From Herminiimonas sp. CN (lineage in GTDB: Bacteria; Pseudomonadota; Gammaproteobacteria; Burkholderiales; Burkholderiaceae_D): a stretch of 64,000 nt of DNA. Made by a program: the position numbers and the translations under genes. This document shows positions 7,900 through 14,887 of the stretch, one piece after another. Below the pieces are notes generated by a model, which ran no database searches, was not told the origin of the DNA, and saw nothing but the letters and a program-made list of their open reading frames with translations. Position 1 is the first letter of the stretch. The number at the start of each line of letters is the position of its first letter. The DNA is taken from positions 62,001 through 126,000 of the forward strand of contig NZ_AVCC01000001.1 in the NCBI RefSeq assembly GCF_000622895.1, read 5' to 3'.

Positions 7900-7926
7900 G
7901 CGCCCAGCTCCTTTCGGAGTGGGCGC
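7900..7926 (-). terminator. Stem-loop terminator after the 386-aa gene
   Basis: Arms 7900-7911 and 7916-7926 pair over 11 positions with one bulged G and a TTTC loop. On the minus strand it follows six bases after the stop of the gene at 7932-9092 and is followed by a CATTTCTGC tail shared with the other stem-loops at 9549, 10722 and 11043. Confidence 0.7.
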
Positions 7927-7931
7927 GGTGA

Positions 7932-9092
7932 TTAATGCAGAGGTGTGATGGTTGTGACGTCACTGCATCCGTGAGGGATACGGGTCAGCTTTGGTTTGGC
8001 TGCTTGCGCAATAACTGCATTGACTGAGATGTCTTCCCATTCGCCAAGTCGGCCTTGATCGAATGCGGTCCGTACTTCTGCTGTACGTGCCGCTGCTTCC
8101 AGTTCGAGGTGCAGTGCATTGACGATGTCGTATAGGTGATCGATTCTGTCGCTGTCTCGATCTTTACGGCGTTCCTCTTGGTCTATAGCGCTAACGACTT
8201 GGTTGTAGACGGACACGCTCCATCTATATTGAACGTGCAGGGGGATGGATACCCATAAGTCGTCCGTGAGCCGAGTTGGTACAGTGTCCCGTAGTGAGGA
8301 CAGCACGTAGTCCATCTCAACTTTGTGTACGCGAGCCTTGTGCTCATCGATAGCCTGAGCAGAGCTGCTTCGCTTTGCCTCGATAGCGTACCTGGCAGGA
8401 GAGGCAGCACGCCGTGCTTTTTCGATCGTGTCGTACGCGACGTCAAGTTCCTTATCTCGGTCGTTCGTTTGCATTTTGTGGATTAGTTCGTGCGGCATCT
8501 TAGGCGGGTACTTTGCAGCGTAGTCTGGATTGCCACGTTGCATGTACAGCATCTGCATGTAGACACCGGTGAGCACCGTGACATCGAACTCCGGCAGAGC
8601 CATGTGTCCGTCGTCTTCAGACATTTCTTTATCTGCACGTTTCTCGAACATATCAGCGTATGAGCCATTGAAGATGTCGATGGTTGGCTCTGGCAGCTTG
8701 GCCCTTGCGTTCGCCTTACGGTAAGCCCAGAGCAATTGGCTGCACACTGAATAGCCGAGTGATCCAACGATGGTATTGGTCGCGAAGTATTCACTAGCTG
8801 GTGCAAGACTGACCAGACTGTCCAGATATTCCATCGGGTTGGTGAGCAATGGTGCAGTGTCTATAGATGCCAACTGGTTGCCGCGATTGTCGTACTTGAT
8901 TTCACTGGACATATTCATAGCTTCTACTGTTGCGGAGCCGGCAGCCGATTGATAGTGTTTATTGGACATGGCGCGTTGCATCACTACATCCTGATCTTCC
9001 GGTACAGGGCGTGATGCGTTATCGGTACGGACGGCGGCAGCGCGTGCTTTGGACTTGATCTGTGCTTCTGTGAGTGCGTTGGCGATAGGCAT
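7932..9092 (-). CDS. Large early phage protein of unknown function, 386 aa
   Basis: A soluble 386-residue protein starting behind AAGGAA. The N-terminal 90 residues are polar and probably flexible. A hydrophobic middle (about 95-130, EYFATNTIVGSLGYSVCSQL) is followed by a long helical and charged region with RRAAS and EERRKDRDSDRID segments that could form coiled coils. No catalytic motif is recognised. It is the last gene before the candidate origin and ends in its own terminator, so it may work with replication, but that is only inferred from position. Confidence 0.75.
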   Translation of the reverse strand: MPIANALTEAQIKSKARAAAVRTDNASRPVPEDQDVVMQRAMSNKHYQSAAGSATVEAMNMSSEIKYDNRGNQLASIDTAPLLTNPMEYLDSLVSLAPASEYFATNTIVGSLGYSVCSQLLWAYRKANARAKLPEPTIDIFNGSYADMFEKRADKEMSEDDGHMALPEFDVTVLTGVYMQMLYMQRGNPDYAAKYPPKMPHELIHKMQTNDRDKELDVAYDTIEKARRAASPARYAIEAKRSSSAQAIDEHKARVHKVEMDYVLSSLRDTVPTRLTDDLWVSIPLHVQYRWSVSVYNQVVSAIDQEERRKDRDSDRIDHLYDIVNALHLELEAAARTAEVRTAFDQGRLGEWEDISVNAVIAQAAKPKLTRIPHGCSDVTTITPLH

Positions 9093-9107
9093 GATATTTC
9101 CTTGAGG

Positions 9108-9275
9108 TTAATGAGTAACGGAGCGAGTTGCGAACAGCACCAACAGATCGGTGCCTTGGCGTGATGCAGTGGTTAATGCTTCAGAGCGGTTACAGGCAAA
9201 GACATGCAGGAGCGTAGGTGCGCTGCGTACAGTTGCCATGATGTGGTACTCGTTTAGTGTGTGGCCAGTGGGCAT
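9108..9275 (-). CDS. Hypothetical phage protein, 55 aa
   Basis: A small frame beginning MPTGHTLNEYHI. I chose the ATG at 9275 because GAGGAGG lies 7 bases before it, inside the end of the upstream gene; a further ATG at 9239 would give 43 residues but has no ribosome site. It overlaps the gene at 9254-9502 by 22 bases. The residues TLLHVFACNRSEALTTA and DLLVLFATRS suggest a small alpha/beta fold. Unknown function. Confidence 0.6.
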   Translation of the reverse strand: MPTGHTLNEYHIMATVRSAPTLLHVFACNRSEALTTASRQGTDLLVLFATRSVTH

Positions 9276-9502
9276 CCCAGTTCCTCCTCGAGTGCAGCAA
9301 TCATGTCGAACGTGATATCCGCATACACCTGATTGCTCTGATTGGTGGCTGCATACGTGATGCATACAGGTTCATCCGGGTCGATCTCGCGGATGGGCTC
9401 TGCTGCAACGTACACTGTCGTGGTGTAGCCGCAAGAGTGAATGGTGAGGATTCGGTTGTCGTTGTTAGCGCTGTCGTAAACGTATTCAGTTTTAATTGCC
9501 AT
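9254..9502 (-). CDS. Hypothetical phage protein, 82 aa
   Basis: Starts at the ATG at 9502 (MAIKTEYVYDSANN); the ATG two codons earlier (9508) is only two bases from AGGAG, too close, while 9502 has 8 bases. Predominantly beta-strand (TIHSCGYTTTVYVA, EPVCITYAAT) with an acidic C-terminal helix. No known family. It precedes and overlaps the gene ending at 9108. Confidence 0.65.
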   Translation of the reverse strand: MAIKTEYVYDSANNDNRILTIHSCGYTTTVYVAAEPIREIDPDEPVCITYAATNQSNQVYADITFDMIAALEEELGCPLATH

Positions 9503-9548
9503 GGTCATTTCTCCTTTGTGAGTGGGTACAACACAAAAGCAGAAATGA

Positions 9549-9575
9549 CCAGACTCCCTGGGGTTGGGAGTCTGG
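9549..9575 (-). terminator. Stem-loop terminator with conserved tail
   Basis: Perfect 10-bp stem (9549-9558 with 9566-9575) around a 7-base loop. On the minus strand it stands seven bases after the stop of the 49-aa gene and is followed by TCATTTCTGCTTTTGTGTTG, a U-rich tail repeated after the stem-loop at 10722. Only about 40 bases separate it from the next start, too few for a normal promoter. Confidence 0.75.
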
Positions 9576-9582
9576 TGGTTGA

Positions 9583-9732
9583 TTAAGCTAGTCCTGCGTA
9601 TTGCTTACTCACTATGTCGCTCTGACCTTCGCTGCGATACGCTTGGTACGTGTTGTACGCCTCGATGCATTCTTCAACTGTGTCGTAAGGGTTGAATCTG
9701 TGAACCCATGCGACGATCTCGTCAGTACTCAT
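9583..9732 (-). CDS. Small phage protein, 49 aa
   Basis: A short gene beginning MSTDEIVAWVHRFNPYD and ending SKQYAGLA. AAGGAG stands 7 bases before the ATG, inside the last codons of the gene upstream (stop 9734), and a terminator stem-loop follows directly. The composition is that of a small soluble helical protein (Tyr- and Glu-rich). No function known. Confidence 0.65.
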   Translation of the reverse strand: MSTDEIVAWVHRFNPYDTVEECIEAYNTYQAYRSEGQSDIVSKQYAGLA

Positions 9733-9733
9733 C

Positions 9734-10027
9734 TCAATCTCCTTGAATTCGTTTAATCACATTGAACACACCGCTGTAATAAAGCCCGTCGGTGATATGC
9801 CCATACAGATATCGGCCTGCGGAAAGTAGTGCCGATGTAATGAGCGCGCCGGTCGCCGCGACCATTACACCACTAAACGTGCCCCAGTGAATTATGTTAA
9901 GTGCTATGAATATTCCGATATCCATAGCCAAAGGATATGACAACATTTTCATTCGCACGCGCCACGAACATTTAAAAAAGACGAACAGCAAACCCAGCGC
10001 GACGATCACGCCCGATTCAATAATCAT
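9734..10027 (-). CDS. Small membrane protein, 97 aa
   Basis: Three hydrophobic segments: residues 4-18 (ESGVIVALGLLFVFF), about 30-47 (YPLAMDIGIFIALNII) and 50-72 (TFSGVMVAATGALITSALL). The start follows GGGGAG. A membrane protein in the early region could be an exclusion protein or another membrane-active factor, but nothing in the sequence decides this. Confidence 0.7.
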   Translation of the reverse strand: MIIESGVIVALGLLFVFFKCSWRVRMKMLSYPLAMDIGIFIALNIIHWGTFSGVMVAATGALITSALLSAGRYLYGHITDGLYYSGVFNVIKRIQGD

Positions 10028-10056
10028 TGTACTCCCCTAGAGTATAGTGTTGAACA

Positions 10057-10156
10057 CGGAGTTCACCAGCCCTCCGGTTCAGAGAATTTAATTACGGAGT
10101 TCACGAGCCCTCCGGTTCAGCATGCTGGGAACCTTGGGTCGAGCCCTCCGGTTCAG
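10057..10156. repeat. Three direct repeats of about 20-26 bp
   Basis: Copies at 10057-10082, 10095-10120 and (shorter) 10137-10156, spaced 38 and about 38 bases apart. The common core is GAGCCCTCCGGTTCAG, with CGGAGTTCAC added in the first two. TGAACACGGAGTTCA at 10051-10065 is also a small palindrome. The repeats fill the gap between the genes at 10027 and 10211 and look like a cluster of protein-binding sites. Confidence 0.75.
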
Positions 10157-10210
10157 GACGGAGCAAACCCGCGAAAAAGCGCGACGGGCCGAAACCCGCC
10201 GAGCTTTTCG

Positions 10211-10666
10211 TTACGCCGCCTGCACTTCCTTCTTGCCGCCCCAGCTGAACCAGCCGGCGACCTTGTCCTTGGCGCAGGCTGCATGTTCGTCGATCTTGCC
10301 GCCGAGGATGTAGCGGCTGATTGCAGCACCTGCCTTGATCGCCGCGTACAGCATGATGATGAAGCCGACGCTGTACAGCACCCATGCAACGAACAGCGAT
10401 CCCGTGACAGTCATCGCTCCGGTGAACAGGATATTTATGATGATCTGACCGACGGTGCCGATCGCAAAACCTGCGGTGAAACAGGCGATGAAGTTGAGCA
10501 GTACGCGCTTCCAGCCCGGCAGCTGCACGCCCGCCATCGCTAGAAAGTCCTTGATCGAGAACTCCATGCTGTCGGTGTCGGCATGCACCGGTTGCGGCTG
10601 CGCGGCCAGAGCTTCTGTGAAGTCAACGGATTGTGCGGCTTGTTTGGTTTGTGAACGAGTAGCCAT
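10211..10666 (-). CDS. Membrane protein with Gly-rich helices, 151 aa
   Basis: The first 45 residues are polar and probably cytoplasmic. Two or three hydrophobic helices follow (about 55-82, VLLNFIACFTAGFAIGTVGQ; 83-105; 100-118), with Gly-x-x-x-Gly/Ala spacings suited to helix packing. The C-terminus is basic. The start has AAAGGAG. Terminal stem-loops flank the gene on both sides. Function unknown. Confidence 0.7.
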   Translation of the reverse strand: MATRSQTKQAAQSVDFTEALAAQPQPVHADTDSMEFSIKDFLAMAGVQLPGWKRVLLNFIACFTAGFAIGTVGQIIINILFTGAMTVTGSLFVAWVLYSVGFIIMLYAAIKAGAAISRYILGGKIDEHAACAKDKVAGWFSWGGKKEVQAA

Positions 10667-10721
10667 GATAGAACTCCTTTAGATTGATTGAGTGAGATGA
10701 AACACAAAAGCAGAGATGACC

Positions 10722-10745
10722 GGACGCGCGGGGTTTTGCGCGTCC
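10722..10745 (-). terminator. Stem-loop terminator with conserved tail
   Basis: An 8-bp GC-rich stem (10722-10729 with 10738-10745) placed nine bases after the stop of the gene at 10754-10999. The minus-strand tail GGTCATCTCTGCTTTTGTGT matches the one after the 9549 stem-loop in 19 of 20 bases. Confidence 0.75.
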
Positions 10746-10753
10746 TTGGTGGA

Positions 10754-10999
10754 TCAAACCCGGACCGTCTTACCCTTCGATACGGCCAACTGCTTCGCCG
10801 CAGCCATCGCAGCCGCCCGGTCTCTCTGCCACTGCGGCATGGTGTTGAGTGCCGAGGCCACTTCGGTTACGTTGGCCAGCTTGCCGCGCAGGTCTTCCAC
10901 GAGGTAGCGCAGTTCGGCGATCTCTTTCTCTTGGTAGATACGTGCGGCGCGCTCGCGGTCTAGTTCGTCGCGCATCTGTGCAGTGGTGAGTTTGGTCAT
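10754..10999 (-). CDS. Small coiled-coil protein, 81 aa
   Basis: Residues 5-45 (TAQMRDELDRERAARIYQEK and the following EIAELRYLVEDLRGKL) form a heptad-like coiled coil, followed by a helical basic tail (AAAMAAAKQLAVSKGKTVRV). The start has TGGAG 8 bases upstream. It is the first gene of the leftward early region. It might be a small oligomeric regulator or accessory replication factor, but no DNA-binding motif is visible. Confidence 0.65.
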   Translation of the reverse strand: MTKLTTAQMRDELDRERAARIYQEKEIAELRYLVEDLRGKLANVTEVASALNTMPQWQRDRAAAMAAAKQLAVSKGKTVRV

Positions 11000-11042
11000 G
11001 GTGATTCTCCATTAGGTTAGTTACACACAAGCAGGACTGACC

Positions 11043-11065
11043 AGACGCGGCGGGGTATCGCGTCT
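11043..11065 (-). terminator. Stem-loop between the divergent region and the first early gene
   Basis: A 7-bp stem (11043-11049 with 11059-11065) followed on the minus strand by GGTCAGTCCTGCTTGTGTGT, a diverged form of the tail seen at 9549 and 10722. Unlike those, no leftward gene ends just before it, so it may act as an attenuator of an early leader transcript. Confidence 0.5.
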
Positions 11066-11309
11066 GCGCTTGACTGACAGCGCCAGCCAAGATGCGTGTG
11101 CTGCTCTTGACTTTGGTTTCCTGTGCCCGGCAGTGAAGAGACTCCTTTCGGGCTGGCCTGGAGACGAATCCGAAGTGGGGTGGTTCGGTGGGCGAGGGGT
11201 GAGGAGGGACCCAGAAGCCGGTACCCAGCAAAAATTCCAGAAAATTTTCCAAAAAATATTTTCAGGAACTGATAGACTCTACGTCAAATCTATTATAGAG
11301 AGCGATAGA
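11066..11309. promoter_or_regulatory. Divergent early/late control region
   Basis: This gap separates leftward early genes from the rightward late region. It ends in an AT-rich patch with an imperfect inverted repeat (TTCCAGAAAAT at 11235-11245 against its complement at 11257-11268) and a -10-like TATTATAG at about 11291-11298. TTGACT boxes occur at about 11071 and 11115 without a clear partner. The rightward frame beginning at 11070 runs through here, but its first 80 residues do not look like protein and the terminase start is placed at 11310. Confidence 0.4.
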
Positions 11310-11951
11310 GTGACCAAGCGCAAAGACCCCGCTGACCTAAAAATACGCGCCAGGGACGACCTCACGATTAAACCCCGTCGTAAGAGCGCGGCCAAGAAGT
11401 CGCCGGAGGGTCAGGCCAAACGCATCGCTGCTCTGCGCAAGACCCCGACCAACGGCGGCAATGTCGCCATCATCGAAACCCACAATCCTGACCGCCCCCT
11501 GACCGAGAAACAGAAACTGTTCGTCAAGGAGTGGGCCGGCGGCGAGTCGATCCTGTCGGCCAGTTACCGCGCCGGCTATTCCGACAACGGCACAATGGCT
11601 TACCGCCTGGCCAAAGACCCAGCGATCCTAAAAATCTATAACGTCGAGAAAGCGCTCTACGAAGAGGCCAGCCAGATGACCCGCAAGAGGGTGATGGAGG
11701 GCTTCCTGGAAGCGGCCGACATGGCGCGCACTCTGGCTGACCCAACCGCCCTGACCGGCGCCTGGCGTGAAGTCGGGAAAATGTGCGGCTACTACGAACC
11801 GGTCAAACGCACGATCGACATCAACATCAGTGGCGACGTCACCATGAAGAAGTTGGAACGGCTGAGCGACGCCGAGCTGCTGCAGCTGGTCAAGGGTGAA
11901 GTCGAGGACGTGACATTTACCGAGGTAGCGGAGGCAGAAGATGACGACTAA
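11310..11951 (+). CDS. Terminase small subunit
   Basis: A 213-residue DNA-recognition subunit that brings the phage genome to the packaging motor. Residues about 60-160 match the Terminase_2 type: LTEKQKLFVKEW, then GESILSASYRAGYS with a helix-turn-helix, and a helical multimerisation region. The N-terminal 50 residues are basic (RKSAAKKS). I place the start at a GTG at 11310 (VTKRKDPADL) since the upstream in-frame ATG at 11070 would add an unlikely leader; the ribosome site is weak (GAGAGCG). It is the first gene of the late region and overlaps the next gene. Confidence 0.85.
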   Translation: MTKRKDPADLKIRARDDLTIKPRRKSAAKKSPEGQAKRIAALRKTPTNGGNVAIIETHNPDRPLTEKQKLFVKEWAGGESILSASYRAGYSDNGTMAYRLAKDPAILKIYNVEKALYEEASQMTRKRVMEGFLEAADMARTLADPTALTGAWREVGKMCGYYEPVKRTIDINISGDVTMKKLERLSDAELLQLVKGEVEDVTFTEVAEAEDDD

Positions 11952-12117
11952 CTGTGATGGCCACGTAATCGAAGCCTTTGCCGGCCCGCATACCGGCTGG
12001 CAGCCAGTCAGCCCGAAGTACGCCACACGCGCGGAAGCTCTCGCGGTGCTGGATCGCATCCCCGACATTGGCTATGAGCTGCGGGTCTACGAATCCCTGA
12101 CGAAAACAGGTCCATGA
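11941..12117 (+). CDS. Small phage protein between terminase genes, 58 aa
   Basis: Begins MTTNCDGHVIEAFAGPHTGW with GGAGG 7 bases before the ATG and overlaps the small terminase stop by 11 bases. The sequence looks like one small alpha/beta domain. Its stop overlaps the next ATG (ATGA). Unknown function; placement suggests packaging or coupled regulation. Confidence 0.6.
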   Translation: MTTNCDGHVIEAFAGPHTGWQPVSPKYATRAEALAVLDRIPDIGYELRVYESLTKTGP

Positions 12118-12284
12118 ACGCGCCGAAGATGAAGTACTGGCTGACCTCGAGGCCCGGTCCCTGGCAAGCCGGCCCGTGTCCGGACCCGCTCGAGCCGGAA
12201 GACGGCACCGACGCGGTGTGGGCCGACCTGGCCCGGACGCATCCGGTTACACGCGACCAGGAAAAAGACCTGAATGATGAATAG
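12114..12284 (+). CDS. Small phage protein, 56 aa
   Basis: Begins MNAPKMKYWLTSRPGPWQAG; acidic second half (EPEDGTDAVWADLARTH). Coupled by ATGA to the gene before, and its last 11 bases overlap the terminase large start at 12274. No known motif. The lack of an independent ribosome site fits coupled translation. Confidence 0.55.
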   Translation: MNAPKMKYWLTSRPGPWQAGPCPDPLEPEDGTDAVWADLARTHPVTRDQEKDLNDE

Positions 12285-14874
12285 CCCGGCAAAGAACCCG
12301 GCAGTGAGCGCCGCCAAGCAGGAGATGGCAAGCCGGATATTGTCACGCCGGAAACTTTTACCGTTTATTCAGCGCATGAACCCGAAATACACGGCTGGGT
12401 GGGTACATGAAGACATCTGCCGGCGCCTGGAACGCTTCTCAGACGACGTAGCAGCCGGTTTAAGCCCGCGGTTGATGCTTCTTATGCCTCCGAGGTCTGG
12501 GAAGCAGCTGGCAGACGATACAGCGGTCCCAACACCGGGTGGCTGGACTACCCACGGCGAGCTTAGACCTGGTGACTCTGTGTTTCATCCAGACGGGCAT
12601 GTGGTGAGGGTCTTGGCGGTTTCTGACAAGACGAGTTCCGATGTCAGGGTCACGCTGTCGAACGGAGAGCAGATATTCTGCCACGAAGACCATGAATGGA
12701 CCGTGTACAGCCGCGCTAGCGGTACTTGGGCGACACTGGAGACCCGCTTCCTGCTTGCTCCAGGGCGTACCGGCAAAACACGCCTCGGTGCGGCCAGGAA
12801 CACGTACCAGCTCCCCATCGCCGCAGCGTTGCAATATACGGGCACTGAGTTCACCACGCACCCGTACACACTGGGGGCGTGGCTGGGCGACGGAAGCGCA
12901 GGCAAGCCGTGCATAAATGGAGCTGCCGGCGACTTCGGGATTACCGACAAGATACAAAGCCTTGGATATCCGGTTAGCGCCGTATGTCCCCACCGAACCA
13001 CCGGAGTATTGACGACTTATTTCAGCGGCCCTCGCCCGAAGGTTTCCGGGCGGTTGACGAAGGAACTTCAGGACCTCGGTGTTTATAAGGACAAACACAT
13101 TCCGGAATCGTACCAACGATTGACGATTCCACTCCGTCTGGAGTTGTTGGCGGGGCTTATCGACACAGACGGCTGCACCGATAAAAATGGGCGGGTTTCG
13201 TTCACGTCGGTCAATAGGCGGCTGGTAAACGACGTGATTGAGTTGTGTGAGGGGCTCGGGTTTCGCCCATATGAGCAGGAGATTCAGCCCCGCTTGAGCA
13301 CGTCTGGAATCCAGGGAAAGCAAGTGTATTGGGTGGTCGGGTTCCAGCCGACGATGCCTATCCCACTCACCCTTGAGAGGAAGCAGATTCGTACTTTCGC
13401 CCCCCAGAGGAGAGTCGGCATTGTGGCGGTCGAGCGGGTTGAGAGCGGCAAACAAGGTAACTGTATCCAGGTCGATAGCCCAGACGGGCTTTATCTGGCT
13501 GGCCGTAAGCTGACGGCCACACATAACAGCGAGATCGCCTCTAAAACGTTCCCAGCGTGGCACATGGGGCGCCATTCCGACCATGAAATCATCGCCTGCT
13601 CGTATAACGTCGGCTTGGCGATGGATTTCTCCAAGAAAGTCAAGGCACTGCTCGAAGACCAGGCGTTTCAGACTGTGTTCGACATCCGGCTGGACCCTGA
13701 GAACAAGTCGTCCGAGAGCTGGGGGCTGCTCAAGCAGCCGGGGGGCTATGTTGCTGCCGGGGTAGGGGGCGGGATCACAGGAAAAGGTTGTCATATTCTC
13801 ATCATTGACGACCCGGTAAAGAACGCCGAGGAGGCGGACTCCGCCACGAGCCGCGATGCGATCTGGAACTGGTACGGTTCGACTGCTTACACCCGTTTGG
13901 CTCCAGGCGGCGGCGTACTGGTGGTACAGACCTGGTGGCACGACGACGATCTGGCCGGCCGACTGCAGACCGAGATGGCCAATGCCAAAGCGGACGACGC
14001 AGATGTCGACCGCTTCGATGTGGTCAAGTACCCAGCGGTGGCCGAACACGATGAGTACCTGGACTACGACACCGACTTGATCACCTATGACGTTGCGCCG
14101 GCCGACGGCCGACTGCTCAGGAGCAAGGGTGAGGTGCTGCACCCAGCTCGCTTCGATCTGGCGAAGATGATGAAGATCAAGCGCACGTTGCCGGCCCGAT
14201 TCTGGTCGGCGCTGTACCAGCAGAACCCGGTACCGGACGATGGCAGCTACTTCACCAAGGACCAATTCAAGCGCGGTCCGCTACCGCCGCTACGGAACTC
14301 CAAGGTCTACATCGCCTGGGACTTCGCGATCTCCGAACGCGCCCACAACGACTACACGGTCGGCACCGTCGGGTTGCAGGATTATGACGATGTGCTGCAC
14401 GCCGCCGAGGTGATCCGCTTCAAGTCCGGCGACGCCTTCTTCATCGTCGAGTCTATTCTCAATCTTGCAAAGAGATGGTACCATCCAAGCCTGACACTGG
14501 GTTTCGAGGACGGTCAAATCTACCGTTCTATCGAAGCTCTACTAAAGAAGCGCATGCGGGAGACGAAGTTTTACCCGTCGATCGTAGTGCTCCGACCGAT
14601 CACAGACAAGATGGCCCGCGGAAGGGTGCTCCAGGGCCGGATGCAGCAGGGCATGGTGAGCTTCAATCAGGACGCCGAGTGGTTCGACACGGTCAGAAAC
14701 GAGATGTTGCGCTTCCCGGCTGGCGTCCACGACGATTGCGTCGACTCGATGGCGTGGATGGCCCAGATGGCGGTCGGCAGCGAGCCGCCGCAAGAGGCCA
14801 AACCCAAGCCGCCGAAGTCCTGGAAAGACAAACTCCGCGGCGGCCTGGCCGGTGCGAGTCACATGGCAGCATAA
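12274..14874 (+). CDS. Terminase large subunit, interrupted by an intein
   Basis: ATPase and nuclease of the DNA-packaging motor. The coding frame has 866 codons; removal of the intein (residues 78-418) leaves 525 residues, a usual length for this family. The intein splits the Walker A loop between MPPRSGK (71-77) and Ser419. After it come Walker B (HILIIDDP) and the C-terminal RNase H-like nuclease, with its acidic residues in IAWDFAISERAHND, GFEDGQ and the HDDCVDS stretch near the end. Without splicing the ATP site would be broken, so packaging depends on intein activity. ATGATG at 12274-12279 gives two possible starts; the first is used here. Confidence 0.95.
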   Translation: MMNSPAKNPAVSAAKQEMASRILSRRKLLPFIQRMNPKYTAGWVHEDICRRLERFSDDVAAGLSPRLMLLMPPRSGKQLADDTAVPTPGGWTTHGELRPGDSVFHPDGHVVRVLAVSDKTSSDVRVTLSNGEQIFCHEDHEWTVYSRASGTWATLETRFLLAPGRTGKTRLGAARNTYQLPIAAALQYTGTEFTTHPYTLGAWLGDGSAGKPCINGAAGDFGITDKIQSLGYPVSAVCPHRTTGVLTTYFSGPRPKVSGRLTKELQDLGVYKDKHIPESYQRLTIPLRLELLAGLIDTDGCTDKNGRVSFTSVNRRLVNDVIELCEGLGFRPYEQEIQPRLSTSGIQGKQVYWVVGFQPTMPIPLTLERKQIRTFAPQRRVGIVAVERVESGKQGNCIQVDSPDGLYLAGRKLTATHNSEIASKTFPAWHMGRHSDHEIIACSYNVGLAMDFSKKVKALLEDQAFQTVFDIRLDPENKSSESWGLLKQPGGYVAAGVGGGITGKGCHILIIDDPVKNAEEADSATSRDAIWNWYGSTAYTRLAPGGGVLVVQTWWHDDDLAGRLQTEMANAKADDADVDRFDVVKYPAVAEHDEYLDYDTDLITYDVAPADGRLLRSKGEVLHPARFDLAKMMKIKRTLPARFWSALYQQNPVPDDGSYFTKDQFKRGPLPPLRNSKVYIAWDFAISERAHNDYTVGTVGLQDYDDVLHAAEVIRFKSGDAFFIVESILNLAKRWYHPSLTLGFEDGQIYRSIEALLKKRMRETKFYPSIVVLRPITDKMARGRVLQGRMQQGMVSFNQDAEWFDTVRNEMLRFPAGVHDDCVDSMAWMAQMAVGSEPPQEAKPKPPKSWKDKLRGGLAGASHMAA
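12505..13527 (+). mobile_element. Class 3 intein with LAGLIDADG homing endonuclease
   Basis: A 341-residue protein intron, Gln78 to Asn418 of the precursor. Block A is present but starts with Gln, not Cys or Ser (QLADDTAVPTPGGW). Block B has His140 and Trp142; block F has Cys397 (GNCIQVD); block G has Thr416-His417-Asn418, followed by Ser419. Trp in B, Cys in F and Thr in G are the WCT signature of class 3 inteins, in which the block F Cys makes the first attack. Two LAGLIDADG helices are visible (200-208, LGAWLGDGS; 292-300, LAGLIDTDG) with the acidic residues intact, so the homing nuclease may be active. Target: the uninterrupted P-loop codons of related terminase genes. Confidence 0.92.
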
Positions 14875-14887
14875 CGAAAGAGCGCAA

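Noticed and set aside
7677-7963. Two leftward 67-69-codon frames in the AT-rich gap
   Set aside because: Poor composition, no ribosome site, overlap with repeats and a terminator.
11070-11309. Upstream extension of the terminase small subunit to an ATG at 11070
   Set aside because: The added residues run through the control region, AT-rich patch and stem-loop neighbourhood and do not resemble the family.
12460-14265. Leftward 601-codon frame opposite the terminase
   Set aside because: Antisense of a clearly identified gene and intein; no ribosome site.
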